Source of the DNA: Parasphingopyxis algicola
Lineage (GTDB): Bacteria; Pseudomonadota; Alphaproteobacteria; Sphingomonadales; Sphingomonadaceae
DNA length: 64,000 nucleotides
NCBI RefSeq assembly: GCF_013378075.1
Contig: NZ_CP051131.1
Location: 3,112,501-3,176,500, forward strand
Reading direction: 5' to 3'
This document shows positions 18,734-27,651 of this stretch, in pieces. The number at the start of each line of letters is the position of its first letter. The first letter of the stretch is position 1. Both the position numbers and the translations under genes were made by a program. The notes under the pieces were generated by a model. The model ran no database searches, had not been told where the DNA came from, and saw nothing but the letters and a program-made list of their open reading frames with translations.

Positions 18734-19741
18734 ATGAAGCCCGTCGTCTTTGGCATTGCCGCGGAAACGCTGAATGACGAAGAGCGGGCGCTGTTCCGCG
18801 ACAGCGACCCGGCCGGCTATATCCTGTTCGCGCGCAATGTGGCGGATCGCGACCAGTTGCGGGCGCTGACCGACGAGCTTCGGGAGATATCCGGCCGCGA
18901 CAATGTGCCGATCCTGATCGATCAGGAAGGCGGGCGCGTCGTGCGGATGAAGCCGCCGGTCTGGCCGGAATTCCCGCCCTGGGCGAAATTCGATGCGCTA
19001 TACGACAAGGCGCCGATTTCGGCGATCGAGGCGGCGCGCAGCAATGCGCACGCGATCGGCCTGACGCTCGCCGAATGCGGAATCACGGTGGACTGCCTGC
19101 CGCTGCTCGATGTCCGTCAGCCCGGCGCGCATGACGTGATCGGCGATCGTGCGCTCGGGTTCGAGCCGATGCGGGTGGCCGCGCTTGGCCGGGCGGTGCT
19201 GGACGGTCTGGCCGAAGCCGGAGTGGCCGGCGTCGTCAAGCATATTCCCGGGCATGGCCGAGCGATGGTCGATACGCACAAGGCATTGCCGCGCGTGACC
19301 GCCTCGGCCGAGGAACTGGCCAGCGATGTCGCGCCGTTCAGGAAACTCGCCGACGCGCCGATGGCGATGACCGCCCATATCGTGTTCGAGGCGTGGGACC
19401 CGGATCGTTGCGCGACTCTGTCGCCGATTGTGATCGACACGATCATCCGCGGCGAAATCGGGTTCGACGGGCTGCTGTTTTCCGACGACCTCGACATGCA
19501 GGCGCTTGAGGGAGATCCCGCCGACCGCGCCGTCGCGGTGGTCGAGGCGGGTTGCGATATCGGGCTCAACTGCTGGGCGCGGATGGACGAGATGAAACGG
19601 ACGGTCGAACGGCTCGATGACATCTCGGCGGTTTCACGCGAGCGCCTTGATCGCGCCATGGAAGCGGTTCGCCCTGCCGAGACCGCCGACGCGCTCGATG
19701 CGCTGATCGACAAGCGCGACAGACTGTTGGCGCTGGCGTGA
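18734..19741 (+). CDS. nagZ: Beta-N-acetylhexosaminidase NagZ
   Basis: Family 3 glycoside hydrolase that removes GlcNAc from anhydromuropeptides during cell wall recycling in the cytoplasm. The start at 18734 begins MKPVVFGIAAETLNDEER; the frame is open further upstream but overlaps the SPOR gene. The 335-residue protein has LIDQEGGRVVRMKPP, KHIPGHG followed by DTHKALP (the family catalytic His and substrate loop), and LLFSDDLDMQAL containing the nucleophile aspartate. It overlaps scpA by 4 bp. Confidence 0.95.
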   Translation: MKPVVFGIAAETLNDEERALFRDSDPAGYILFARNVADRDQLRALTDELREISGRDNVPILIDQEGGRVVRMKPPVWPEFPPWAKFDALYDKAPISAIEAARSNAHAIGLTLAECGITVDCLPLLDVRQPGAHDVIGDRALGFEPMRVAALGRAVLDGLAEAGVAGVVKHIPGHGRAMVDTHKALPRVTASAEELASDVAPFRKLADAPMAMTAHIVFEAWDPDRCATLSPIVIDTIIRGEIGFDGLLFSDDLDMQALEGDPADRAVAVVEAGCDIGLNCWARMDEMKRTVERLDDISAVSRERLDRAMEAVRPAETADALDALIDKRDRLLALA

Positions 19742-20508
19742 GCGAGGCGGGCGAGGATATTTTCGACGAGGCGCCGGAGGTCGCGGAAGCCGAACGGCTG
19801 ACGCTCGATCTCGACGGCTGGGAAGGGCCGCTCGACCTGCTGCTCAGTCTTGCGCGGACGCAGAAGGTCGATCTCCGGGAAATCTCGATCCTCGAACTGG
19901 TCGAGCAATATCTGGCCTTTATCAACGACGCCAAGGCGCTGAAACTCGAAATCGCCGCCGATTATCTCGTGATGGCGGCCTGGCTGGCCTATCTCAAATC
20001 CTGTCTCTTGCTTCCCAAGGAGGAGCAGGAGGATCCGAGCCCCGAGGAACTGGCTCTGCGCCTCCAGCTTCGGCTGCAACGGCTCAACGCGATGCGCGAG
20101 GCGGGCGCGCGGCTGATGGCGCGCAATCGCGTCGGGCGGGACGTGTTTCTGCGCGGCGCGCCCGAAGGCATTCGCGTGATCCGCAAGAGCCGCTGGCAGG
20201 CCGAGCTTTACGACCTGATCGCCGCCTACGGCCAGCTGCGCGCGCGCACCGAGCCTGCGGTCCATATCGTCGCCCACCGCCCGGTGATGACGCTCGAAGC
20301 GGCGCTGGAGCGGCTCGAACGGCTGGTCGGCCAATCGGTCGACTGGGCGACCCTGGAGAGTTTCCTCCCGGACAGCGCCGATGACGGCTATCGCAAATCG
20401 GCGCTGGCATCGAGCTTCGTCGCCGCGCTGGAGCTTGCCCGTCAGGGCAAGGCCGAGATTCAACAGGACGAACATTTCTCCGATCTGATGGTGAGACAAG
20501 GCAAATGA
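19738..20508 (+). CDS. scpA: Segregation and condensation protein A
   Basis: Kleisin subunit of the SMC-ScpAB condensin. The GTG start at 19738 overlaps the nagZ stop. The 256-residue protein has the N-terminal kleisin signature LDLDGWEGPLDLLLSLARTQKVDLREISIL, EIAADYLVMAAWLAYLKSCLLLP, and a C-terminal winged-helix part. It overlaps scpB by 4 bp. Confidence 0.95.
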   Translation: MSEAGEDIFDEAPEVAEAERLTLDLDGWEGPLDLLLSLARTQKVDLREISILELVEQYLAFINDAKALKLEIAADYLVMAAWLAYLKSCLLLPKEEQEDPSPEELALRLQLRLQRLNAMREAGARLMARNRVGRDVFLRGAPEGIRVIRKSRWQAELYDLIAAYGQLRARTEPAVHIVAHRPVMTLEAALERLERLVGQSVDWATLESFLPDSADDGYRKSALASSFVAALELARQGKAEIQQDEHFSDLMVRQGK

Positions 20509-21083
20509 CCGAAATCAGCGACGATGTCCGGGCGATCGAGGCGGCGCTCTTCGCTGCAGAGGACCCGTTGACGCTCAACGATCTGTCGCAGGCCGTGGGC
20601 GAGGATGTCGATGTCCGTGCGGCGCTCGAGGAATTGCAGGCCCATTATGCGGGGCGCGGCATAAACCTGGTCGAGCGCGGCAAGCGCTGGCATTTCGAAA
20701 CCGCGCCGGATCTCGCGCACGTCCTGCGCCGGGAGCGGGAGGAACCGCGCAAGCTGAGCCGTGCGGCGACCGAAACGCTGGCGATCATCGCCTATCATGA
20801 GCCCGCCAGCCGGGCCGAGATCGAGTCCATTCGCGGCGTCCAGATTTCCAAAGGCACGCTCGACGTGCTGATGGAAGCGGGCTGGGTACGTCCGGCGGGT
20901 CGGCGGGAAACGCCGGGAAGACCGTTAATATACGCAACAACCCCTGTATTTCTCCAGCATTTCGGGTTAGAGAATCGGCGCGACCTACCCGGTCTTGATG
21001 ATCTCAAAGCTGCCGGGCTGCTCGATCCTGTGGATGCCGCGCTCGAAGAGCTCGAACTGGAATCCGCCGAACAGGATGACTAA
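20505..21083 (+). CDS. scpB: Segregation and condensation protein B
   Basis: Winged-helix partner that dimerises and binds ScpA in the condensin complex. The 192-residue protein contains AIEAALFAAEDPLTLNDL in the first winged helix and RAATETLAIIAYHEPASRAEIESIRGVQ in the second, the hallmark of ScpB, followed by PGRPLIYATTPVFLQHFGL. ATGA overlap with scpA indicates coupled translation. Confidence 0.95.
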   Translation: MTEISDDVRAIEAALFAAEDPLTLNDLSQAVGEDVDVRAALEELQAHYAGRGINLVERGKRWHFETAPDLAHVLRREREEPRKLSRAATETLAIIAYHEPASRAEIESIRGVQISKGTLDVLMEAGWVRPAGRRETPGRPLIYATTPVFLQHFGLENRRDLPGLDDLKAAGLLDPVDAALEELELESAEQDD

Positions 21084-21109
21084 CTAGGCCGCGGATAAGG
21101 AGAAAATTC

Positions 21110-21358
21110 ATGGCTTTAGGTCCGTGGCAAATTGTTATTGTAGTGCTGCTCATAGTCCTGTTTTTCGGGCGCGGGCGGATTTCCGACATGATGGGTGATC
21201 TCGCCAAGGGCATCACCAGCTTCAAGAAAGGCTTGCGCGAAGACGAGGACGAAGGCCAGTCGGCCGCTTCGTCCGAGCCGCCGCGCATTGCGCCCCAGCC
21301 TGCGCCGCCGCCGGCGGAAACGACTGTCGAAGCCAAGCGCGAAGACAGCGCCAGCTAG
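21110..21358 (+). CDS. tatA: Twin-arginine translocase subunit TatA
   Basis: Pore-forming subunit for export of folded proteins. The 82-residue protein has a single N-terminal membrane helix (IVIVVLLIVLFFG), the FGRGRISDMMGDLAKGI hinge and amphipathic helix, and a Pro/Ala/Glu-rich tail. The ribosome site aaggag is 8 bases upstream. It is the first of tatABC; the tatA-tatB gap of 63 bp contains a weak cgcccg/cgggcg hairpin. Confidence 0.95.
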   Translation: MALGPWQIVIVVLLIVLFFGRGRISDMMGDLAKGITSFKKGLREDEDEGQSAASSEPPRIAPQPAPPPAETTVEAKREDSAS

Positions 21359-21421
21359 GCTTTTCGCGCCCGGCCTTGCGGGTCGGGCGTGCTGCTCAGG
21401 CATTGAGGTAGATCGGCGCCT

Positions 21422-21844
21422 ATGTTCGATATTGGTGCAATAGAGCTGTTGCTCGTCGGTATGGTGGCGCTCGTCATCATCGGACCGAAGGATTTGCCGA
21501 TCGCGATGCGCACCGCGGGCCGCTGGCTCGGCCAGCTGCGGGCGATGACCGGCCATTTCAGGGTCGGGATCGACGCGATGATCCGGGAAGCCGAAATCGA
21601 GGAACAGGAGAAGGCCTGGGCCGAGAAGAACGCCCAGATCATGCGCGATCATCCGTCGGAAAAGATAGAAAAACCCGAGAAGCCTGAGAAGCCCCAGGCG
21701 GCCGAGGATGTCGCGATGCGGCCGCTTGAAGAGAGTCCGGCTCCGGGTCCGGACGACCAGTCGCGGACCGACGCGTCTTCCGAAACGCAATTGCCGCTCC
21801 TGCCCGACGATCCCGACCCGAAGGCGCGGGATGAAAAACCATGA
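21422..21844 (+). CDS. tatB: Twin-arginine translocase subunit TatB
   Basis: Signal-peptide receptor subunit working with TatC. The 140-residue protein begins MFDIGAIELLLVGMVALVIIGPKDLPIAMRT, with the Glu8 and GPKDLP hinge typical of TatB, followed by an amphipathic helix and a Lys/Glu/Pro-rich soluble tail. ATGA overlap with tatC. Confidence 0.95.
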   Translation: MFDIGAIELLLVGMVALVIIGPKDLPIAMRTAGRWLGQLRAMTGHFRVGIDAMIREAEIEEQEKAWAEKNAQIMRDHPSEKIEKPEKPEKPQAAEDVAMRPLEESPAPGPDDQSRTDASSETQLPLLPDDPDPKARDEKP

Positions 21845-22611
21845 GCGACGAAGCCGAAATCGACGAAAGCAGCGCGCCGCTGCTCGATCATCTGATCGAG
21901 CTCAGGAACCGGCTGCTCTGGTGCATGCTCGGTCTCGCGATCGCGTTCGGAATCTGTTTCTATTTCGCGACAGAGATATTCGAATTTCTCGTCCAGCCGC
22001 TTACGGCGGCTTTCCCCGAAGGTGAGGGACGCCTGATCTATACGCAGCTCTACGAGGCCTTCTTCGTGGAGATAAAGGTCGCGATGTTTGGCGCCTTCGT
22101 GATCGCGTTCCCGCTGGTAGCGAACCAGATCTGGGCGTTTGTGGCGCCCGGTCTCTACAAGAATGAGAAGGGCGCCTTCCTCCCGTTCCTGTTCGCGACA
22201 CCTATATTGTTCACGCTCGGGGCGGCGCTCGCCTATTATGTCGTCATGCCCGTCGCGTTCCGGTTTTTCCTTGGCTATCAGGGGGAAGTCGGCGGGCTTG
22301 ACCAGGAAGCGCTGCCGGCCGTCGGCAGCTATCTGTCGCTGGTGATGCGCTTCATCATCATCTTCGGGATCGCCTTCCTGCTTCCGGTGCTGATCCTCCT
22401 GCTCAATCGCGCCGGGCTTGTCGACCGCGCACAGCTTGTCCGCGCCCGCAAATACATCATCGTGGGCGCCTTTATCATCGCCGCGATCTTCACGCCCCCC
22501 GATCCCGTCACGCAGCTCATGCTCGGCATACCGCTCTGCCTTCTGTTCGAACTGACCCTTGTGATCATCTGGTTCACGGAGAAGCGGCGCAAGGCGGAAA
22601 AACCGGCTTGA
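21841..22611 (+). CDS. tatC: Twin-arginine translocase subunit TatC
   Basis: Six-helix core of the Tat receptor complex. The 256-residue product has PLLDHLIELRNRLLWC at the N-terminus, LIYTQLYEAFFVEIKVAMFGAFVIAFPLVANQIWAFVAPGLY in the first loops, and ARKYIIVGAFIIAAIFTPPDPVTQLMLGIPLCLLFEL at the end (these motifs are contiguous only in part). It overlaps the next gene as TTGA. Confidence 0.95.
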   Translation: MSDEAEIDESSAPLLDHLIELRNRLLWCMLGLAIAFGICFYFATEIFEFLVQPLTAAFPEGEGRLIYTQLYEAFFVEIKVAMFGAFVIAFPLVANQIWAFVAPGLYKNEKGAFLPFLFATPILFTLGAALAYYVVMPVAFRFFLGYQGEVGGLDQEALPAVGSYLSLVMRFIIIFGIAFLLPVLILLLNRAGLVDRAQLVRARKYIIVGAFIIAAIFTPPDPVTQLMLGIPLCLLFELTLVIIWFTEKRRKAEKPA

Positions 22612-24311
22612 ATCGGGAAACGCTCTTCCTCCGCGCCGGGGATGAGGCGGCCTTTCCGGTTCGCGACGGATGCCGGGTCACACCGTTGATCGATTCCGCG
22701 GAAATGTACCCGCGGCTCGAAGAGCGAATGCTGACCGCCGACCGGACAGCGTGGCTCGCCTTCCGGATTTTCGATCCGTCGACCAGGTTGCGATCGGACG
22801 CAGCGCAGGAAAAGGGGCTGACGGACTGGGCCGATCTCATTCTTTATACCGTTCGGCGCGGCGTCGAAGTGCGCCTGTTGCTGGCCGATTTCGAACCCGT
22901 GATGGCTGAGCGGCTGCATGCCGGAGCATGGCGCAGCTTCCACCGGATTCAGGCGGCTCGCGCGCTGCTTTCCGATGCCGATCAGCAGCGGCTTCAAATC
23001 ATCGTCATCCAGCATGTGGGGGAAATCGGCTGGTTCTGGCGGCAGATGCTGCGCCTGGCGCTGCGCCGGCGGATCCGGCGGCTGGTCGAACGGTTTTTCG
23101 GCAGGCTGGAAAAAGATGCGGACGCTTTCAATGTACGTCCCGGCCTATGGCGCTGGTTGCGATGGAACGGCGATCGGCCGACCGGATGGAAGCCCGGCCC
23201 GCCACCGCGGCTCTGGCCGGCGACCTATCACCAGAAATGCGCGATCATCGATGGCAAGACCGCCTTTATCGGCGGTCTCGACCTTGACGAGCGGCGCTGG
23301 GACGATTCCGAGCATGATCGTCCGGCCGATGAGACCTGGCACGATCTTTCGGCCATCGTCGATGGTCCGGCGGCGGGCGATGCAGCCCAGAACTTCGTCG
23401 ATCTGTGGAACGCCGAACTGACGCGGTTCGCAGAAATTGTCGGTCAGTGGACGAGCGACGAGACGCCGGACATCGCAGCCGGCCCGCTGGATCGTATCGA
23501 CGGTCCCGTACCCGCCGCGCCGCGCCATGATGCCGACGCGACGGTTCAGCTGTTGCGGACGCGATCGCGCCACTCCGCCTCGCTATTTGCCTTCGGCCCC
23601 GTGCCCGATATTCGCGAACTGAAGTTGGCGCACCGACAGGTAATCGGGGCGGCAAGAAAGCGGCTCTATGTCGAAGCGCAGTTCTTTCGGTCGCAGGATG
23701 CGGCGCACTGGGTGATCGCTGCGCTGCGCGACAATCCGGCGCTGGAGGTGGTCATCCTGATCGCCAACGTTCCTGAAGAGATCGCCTTTCTGGGTCAGGG
23801 CGATAATCCCGCGCATCGGCATGGCGAGTATCTCCAGGCCAAGGCGCTGACCCGCATTCTCAAGGCTGGCGGGCCCGAGCGTGTCGGTCTGTTCACGATG
23901 GCGCGCGACGAAGCCGCCGACCCAGTGGAGGATCGCTATTCGGACAGTCGCGGCACCGCTTTCGGGTCCGGGCTCATCCATATCCACGCGAAACTGCTGA
24001 TCGCCGATGATGCGGCCTGTCTGATATCCTCCGCCAATATCAACGGCCGCAGTTTCAACTGGGATACCGAACTCGGTTTTCTGTGGTGGCAACCGGACGG
24101 CGCTATTGCGGCGTTCCGCGATGAGCTTTGGTCCCGTCTTTCAGGCGGAGCACTGGCCGGCGATGCGGGGCTGGCGGAATGGCGCAGCCTTGCCGACCAT
24201 AACCGGCTGTCCGATGCCGGCGATCGCAAGGGATTCATCATTCCCTATCAGCGTGCGCGGGCGCGGCGATTTGGCCGCCCGCATTTCTACGTGCCCGACA
24301 GTCTGGTCTGA
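22608..24311 (+). CDS. Phospholipase D family protein (two HKD motifs)
   Basis: A 567-residue protein starting at a TTG that overlaps the tatC stop. It has two PLD active-site motifs: HQKCAIIDGKTAFIGGLDL in the first half (about residues 207-225) and HIHAKLLIADDAACLISSANINGRS near the end. No signal peptide or clear membrane helix is visible, unlike most cardiolipin synthases, and the length and second-motif NINGRS resemble eukaryote-like PLDs. It may hydrolyse or transphosphatidylate phospholipids. It is coupled to the tat operon by overlap, but there is no twin-arginine signal, so the link is probably only transcriptional. Confidence 0.85.
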   Translation: MNRETLFLRAGDEAAFPVRDGCRVTPLIDSAEMYPRLEERMLTADRTAWLAFRIFDPSTRLRSDAAQEKGLTDWADLILYTVRRGVEVRLLLADFEPVMAERLHAGAWRSFHRIQAARALLSDADQQRLQIIVIQHVGEIGWFWRQMLRLALRRRIRRLVERFFGRLEKDADAFNVRPGLWRWLRWNGDRPTGWKPGPPPRLWPATYHQKCAIIDGKTAFIGGLDLDERRWDDSEHDRPADETWHDLSAIVDGPAAGDAAQNFVDLWNAELTRFAEIVGQWTSDETPDIAAGPLDRIDGPVPAAPRHDADATVQLLRTRSRHSASLFAFGPVPDIRELKLAHRQVIGAARKRLYVEAQFFRSQDAAHWVIAALRDNPALEVVILIANVPEEIAFLGQGDNPAHRHGEYLQAKALTRILKAGGPERVGLFTMARDEAADPVEDRYSDSRGTAFGSGLIHIHAKLLIADDAACLISSANINGRSFNWDTELGFLWWQPDGAIAAFRDELWSRLSGGALAGDAGLAEWRSLADHNRLSDAGDRKGFIIPYQRARARRFGRPHFYVPDSLV

Positions 24312-24336
24312 CGGTGGAGCGTCGCCGTGCGGCCGT

Positions 24337-24462
24337 CTACTCGGCGACCTCTTCGACCGTTTCGCCGACGCTTTGGACGTCCCGGCCAATTCCGGCGACC
24401 GTGTTGCAGGCGGACAGTGCGAGGCTCGATGCGAACAGCGTCAGCACGATGAATTTCGACAT
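24337..24462 (-). CDS. Entericidin-like small lipoprotein
   Basis: A 41-residue product, MSKFIVLTLF onward, with a hydrophobic signal and lipobox LSAC (Cys19), then NTVAGIGRDVQSVGETVEE, the EcnA/EcnB pattern. I prefer the ATG at 24462: the ribosome site aaaggag lies 7 bases upstream of it, and only one base from the alternative ATG at 24468. A 65-residue frame from 24534 has no ribosome site. Entericidins are outer-membrane-associated peptides often controlled by general stress response regulators. The gene is convergent with the PLD gene and lies just beyond phyP. Confidence 0.8.
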   Translation of the reverse strand: MSKFIVLTLFASSLALSACNTVAGIGRDVQSVGETVEEVAE

Positions 24463-24584
24463 ACTCATACTCCTTTCGGGCGGAACCGCGCTATCGCGGG
24501 ACCGGACAATGCCGGGCGATCCGTTCCATTCCAATAGTGCATTGTAGGAAATCCGGTCGATTCGGGCAGCCCCAAAATATTAAA

Positions 24585-24624
24585 CCCGGAAACGCCTTCC
24601 GGGGGGGGTGGAGGCGCTTCCGGG
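24585..24624 (-). terminator. Hairpin downstream of phyP, possible terminator
   Basis: Twelve-base arms with one mismatch (cccggaaacgcc at 24585-24596 and ggcgcttccggg at 24613-24624) around a 16-nt loop. Read on the minus strand, the stem is followed by tttaatatttt. It sits 160 bp beyond the phyP stop. The rest of the 24463-24784 gap holds the entericidin upstream region and the A-tract region; I see no gene there. Confidence 0.45.
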
Positions 24625-24707
24625 CTAATGTTTCGGATAGCGAGAGCGGGGGGCAAAAAAGGTCACTATCCGACTATCAGAACGCCGGACGGACCCTTTG
24701 GTTCCCG

Positions 24708-24784
24708 AAAAAACCGAAAAAATCGGAAAAAAATCGAAAATCCTTGCATTTCAATATTTTGTACATCGAATTTTTCCAAAAAAA
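24708..24784. other. Phased A-tracts, predicted bent DNA
   Basis: Runs of A start at 24708 (6), 24717 (6), 24727 (7), 24737 (4) and again at 24778 (7), with a T5 run at 24771. Spacing is close to one helical turn (9, 10, 10, then 41 bp), the arrangement that gives intrinsic curvature. The composition is strikingly AT-rich against the GC-rich surroundings. On the minus strand these are T-runs directly after the phyP stop, so they might also help termination. Confidence 0.55.
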
Positions 24785-26335
24785 TCACAATGTCGGGATG
24801 GCGATCGTGAAGAGCGTCCCGGATTCCTCCTCGTCGAGGCTGGCTTGCAGCTGGCGCGCCATACCGGTCAGCACGCGGCGATAGCGCGGGAATTCGTCGC
24901 GATTGGACGCTTCGGCAAGAGCGGCCGAGCGCACGGCCAGCCGGGCGCATCGATCCGCGAGCGCCGTCACCGTGATGGCGATCTCGACCCACTCGCCGCA
25001 CAGCATTGCCAGTTCGACAAGCTCGGTTATGAGAAAGGCCGTCGGCGCCGCGATATCCTGTCCGACGCGAACCGAATCTACATCGAGCGTGATCGCGATT
25101 TCGACGCTCGGCGGCGCGCTTTGCTGGAGTCCCGATGCGAGCTCGGCGACCACCGGACGAAGCGGCAGCCCGCTGTCGTTGTCCAGCTCCGCAAAGAGAT
25201 TGCGCTGCACGATCGCCAGCGCATCGACCCGCCGCTGGATCGATGCATAGGCCGCGGCGCTGTCGTCCGATTTCGCGGCGCGGGCATGGAGATTGAGCAG
25301 GCTGGCGATGATCTGCAGGTTGTTCTTCACGCGGTGATGCACTTCGCGCGTCAGCCGGACCTGTTCCTCCAGGCCGGCGGCCAGCTGCTCCTCATGGCTG
25401 TGGAGTGTGTCAAAGGCATCTTCGAAGGCTTGCGCCAGCTGCTGGATCTCGATTGCCGAGATCGGGAAATGCGGCAATTCGAAATTGGCATCGCCATTGG
25501 CGTGCCGCACGACTGCATGGCGAAGCCGGGTCAGCGGCCGGATCAGCAGTTGGGCAATGGCGATCCAGCCCAGAAGAGCGGCCACGGCCCACATCAAAAC
25601 CGGCAATGCGATCGCGAATAACTCGGCTGTGCTGAGCGGTCGTTTTTCGAAGCTTGCGGACAGGATAAATCCGGTGTCGCTGATCGGTTTTGCTGCGTTC
25701 AGGACCCGGTCGTCCGCGACAGGGTCGCTCCACGGGCGCACGACGACCAGATCGTCGTCCCGCGACAGGGTGATCTGGTAATTGCGCGCCAGCAGTGTGG
25801 GCTGCGGGAGCAGCGCAAGCGATTCGCGGGTCAGCTCGGCGAGGCCGATCACGCGGCCGTCGGGGCTGGCCTGGGCGAGTATGATGGCTTCGCGGTCAAT
25901 GTCGGCCGCCATCGTCGCCTGGCCGGGAGCGGGCAGGTCGATCGTGGAAACGGGCTCAAAGCCTTCGGACGCGCAGATGAGGCGTCCGTCGCCATCCAAA
26001 ATGGCTAACGGCGGCTTTCGGGGCTCCAGCGCCACTGCCCTGTCGATCGCGCTCTGACAGTTCGCTTCCAGGTCCTCTTGGGCGGCCATCGCCACGACTG
26101 CCGACCGCAAGCCCATTTCGGCGTCGGCGATCGCGCTGGAGAGGTGCCGCGACCCGACTTCGGCGAGCAAGTTAACCTCGGCATAGCGGCTTTCGCGCGC
26201 ATCGCTGGCCTGGTCGAATGACGCAAGGATCGCGACGACGCCCAGCGGCAATAGTGCAATGCCTAGCAACACCAATGTCTTCAGACTGGTCGGAAGTTTC
26301 GTCAGACGCCGGGGCGGATTATCGTCTTCGCTCAT
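24785..26335 (-). CDS. phyP: PhyP-like membrane sensor with HisKA_2 domain and degenerate ATPase domain
   Basis: A 516-residue membrane protein with TM helices at about 20-38 and 239-263, a 200-residue periplasmic sensor between them, a HAMP-like linker, and a HisKA_2 dimerisation domain with EVHHRVKNNLQIIASLLNLHA (331-351, His334). The following ATPase domain is degenerate: the N-box position reads FLITELVELAML with no asparagine, and no glycine-rich G-boxes are visible. In Sphingomonas such a protein, PhyP, encoded beside phyR/nepR/ecfG, acts as a negative regulator and probable phosphatase of PhyR; I recognise this by context and architecture. It lies 33 bp downstream of nepR and is likely cotranscribed. 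Confidence 0.75.
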   Translation of the reverse strand: MSEDDNPPRRLTKLPTSLKTLVLLGIALLPLGVVAILASFDQASDARESRYAEVNLLAEVGSRHLSSAIADAEMGLRSAVVAMAAQEDLEANCQSAIDRAVALEPRKPPLAILDGDGRLICASEGFEPVSTIDLPAPGQATMAADIDREAIILAQASPDGRVIGLAELTRESLALLPQPTLLARNYQITLSRDDDLVVVRPWSDPVADDRVLNAAKPISDTGFILSASFEKRPLSTAELFAIALPVLMWAVAALLGWIAIAQLLIRPLTRLRHAVVRHANGDANFELPHFPISAIEIQQLAQAFEDAFDTLHSHEEQLAAGLEEQVRLTREVHHRVKNNLQIIASLLNLHARAAKSDDSAAAYASIQRRVDALAIVQRNLFAELDNDSGLPLRPVVAELASGLQQSAPPSVEIAITLDVDSVRVGQDIAAPTAFLITELVELAMLCGEWVEIAITVTALADRCARLAVRSAALAEASNRDEFPRYRRVLTGMARQLQASLDEEESGTLFTIAIPTL

Positions 26336-26368
26336 ATCTGGACCGGGCCGGAAACAGGCCGTCGAGGC

Positions 26369-26557
26369 TCAATCGAGCTTGCCGAGCAAGTCCAGCATTT
26401 CCGGAGGAATATCCTCTTTGACGGCGTCTTCATATGCCGAGCGCAATGCATCGCCGATATCGGCGTCCTTCGCTGGCTTCGAATCGTCTGCTGACTTGCC
26501 TTTGATTCTCTCGTCCGGCCTGCGCGGATTTTTGCCACCAGAAGCCAATCTGCTCAT
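26369..26557 (-). CDS. nepR: Anti-sigma factor NepR
   Basis: A 62-residue protein with a disordered, charged N-terminus and the NepR helix pair IGDALRSAYEDAVKEDIPPEMLDLLGKLD at the C-terminus (contiguous motif; key pattern LR.AY...V.E.IP..M.DLL..L). NepR sequesters EcfG until phosphorylated PhyR binds NepR by sigma mimicry. It is divergent from phyR and starts an operon with phyP. A weak EcfG-like match (gaaac, 17 bp, cgtg) lies on its strand at 26603 to 26578, too poor to call. The other 150 bp of the divergent region are unassigned. Confidence 0.9.
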   Translation of the reverse strand: MSRLASGGKNPRRPDERIKGKSADDSKPAKDADIGDALRSAYEDAVKEDIPPEMLDLLGKLD

Positions 26558-26771
26558 TCCCCCAAAAAACCACGACCCACGTCCTTCCTAGCCACATAGT
26601 TTCAAACTGCGCAACCGCGAATTTCCGGGGAAAAGTTCTTTTCTTACAAATATGTTTGGCACCGAATAATATTCGGCAATCTCGGCCGGCGCGAATTTCC
26701 ACCTTTCCTCTTGAGTTGTATCGGTCGATCCGCCTACGCGTGTCTGCGTCAACTTTGAGAAGGAATCATCC

Positions 26772-27578
26772 ATGGCGTCATTGGGCCAGCAACTTGCGCC
26801 GCATCTGACCTTTTTGCGCCGGTTCTCCCGCGCCTTGACCGGCAACCAGAAGCAGGGTGACGCATTTGTCCGGCTGACGCTTGAATCGATTGTCGCCGAT
26901 CCGGACTCCTTTCCGCAAGACGTTGATCCGCGGGCGGGACTTTACAAGACTTTTCTCAAAGTCTGGGCTTCAACGGAAAATGGCGATGTCGCGGCAGCCG
27001 GCAATTCGGCCGGTGACCCGGCAAGCGAGGCTATTGCCAATGCCCGCCTGGCGATGATCGACAAGGTCTCGCGCCAGGCCCTGCTATTGGCCGAAGTCGA
27101 AGGCTTTTCTAATGGAGATATCGCCTATCTTCTCGATTGCACGACCGATCGAGTCGACGCGCTGATCGCCGAAGCGCGCGGGGAAATCGAAGCGCAGTTG
27201 AAGACGGACGTGCTGATCATCGAGGATGAGCCCATTATCGCGATGGATATCGAAGCGATCGTTCGCGATCTTGGCCATACTGTGACCGGTATCGCCGTCA
27301 CGCGCGATGAAGCCGTCGCCGAAGCGGCCAGCCGGGCGCCCGGTCTTGTACTGGCGGATATTCAACTCGCCGACGACAGTTCGGGCATCGATGCCGTCCA
27401 GGATATCCTGGACGAGATCGACGTCCCGGTTATTTTCATTACCGCCTTTCCCGAACGTCTGTTGACCGGCGAACGGCCCGAACCCGCTTTTCTCATTACC
27501 AAACCATTCCAGAATGCTACGGTGAAGACGGCGATTGCGCAGGCGTTGTTCTTCAACCAGGCAACCGTTCCGGAGTAA
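26772..27578 (+). CDS. phyR: General stress response regulator PhyR
   Basis: Hybrid protein of 268 residues: an N-terminal sigma-like domain resembling EcfG (PHLTFLRRFSRALTGNQKQGDAFV and the sigma4-like SRQALLLAEVEGFSNGDIAYLLDC) and a C-terminal receiver with acidic pocket Glu151-Asp152, phosphoacceptor Asp196 (LVLADIQLAD) and Lys244 (LITKPF). Once phosphorylated, its sigma-like domain binds NepR and frees EcfG. The ribosome site aagga precedes the ATG. The sigma-like part lacks DNA-binding function in this family. Confidence 0.95.
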   Translation: MASLGQQLAPHLTFLRRFSRALTGNQKQGDAFVRLTLESIVADPDSFPQDVDPRAGLYKTFLKVWASTENGDVAAAGNSAGDPASEAIANARLAMIDKVSRQALLLAEVEGFSNGDIAYLLDCTTDRVDALIAEARGEIEAQLKTDVLIIEDEPIIAMDIEAIVRDLGHTVTGIAVTRDEAVAEAASRAPGLVLADIQLADDSSGIDAVQDILDEIDVPVIFITAFPERLLTGERPEPAFLITKPFQNATVKTAIAQALFFNQATVPE

Positions 27579-27651
27579 GGGCGGCCGCGCGACGGCAAAA
27601 AAAGGGCGATCATCGCAACCATGATTTCACATCGAACGCAAAGGACGAGGC

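Noticed and set aside
24708-24784. Repeated A-runs as a CRISPR-like or direct-repeat array
   Set aside because: No conserved repeat-spacer structure; the runs differ in length and neighbouring sequence.
26578-26603. EcfG-like promoter before nepR (gaaac-N17-cgtg)
   Set aside because: Mismatches in both boxes; such matches are expected by chance in this base composition.
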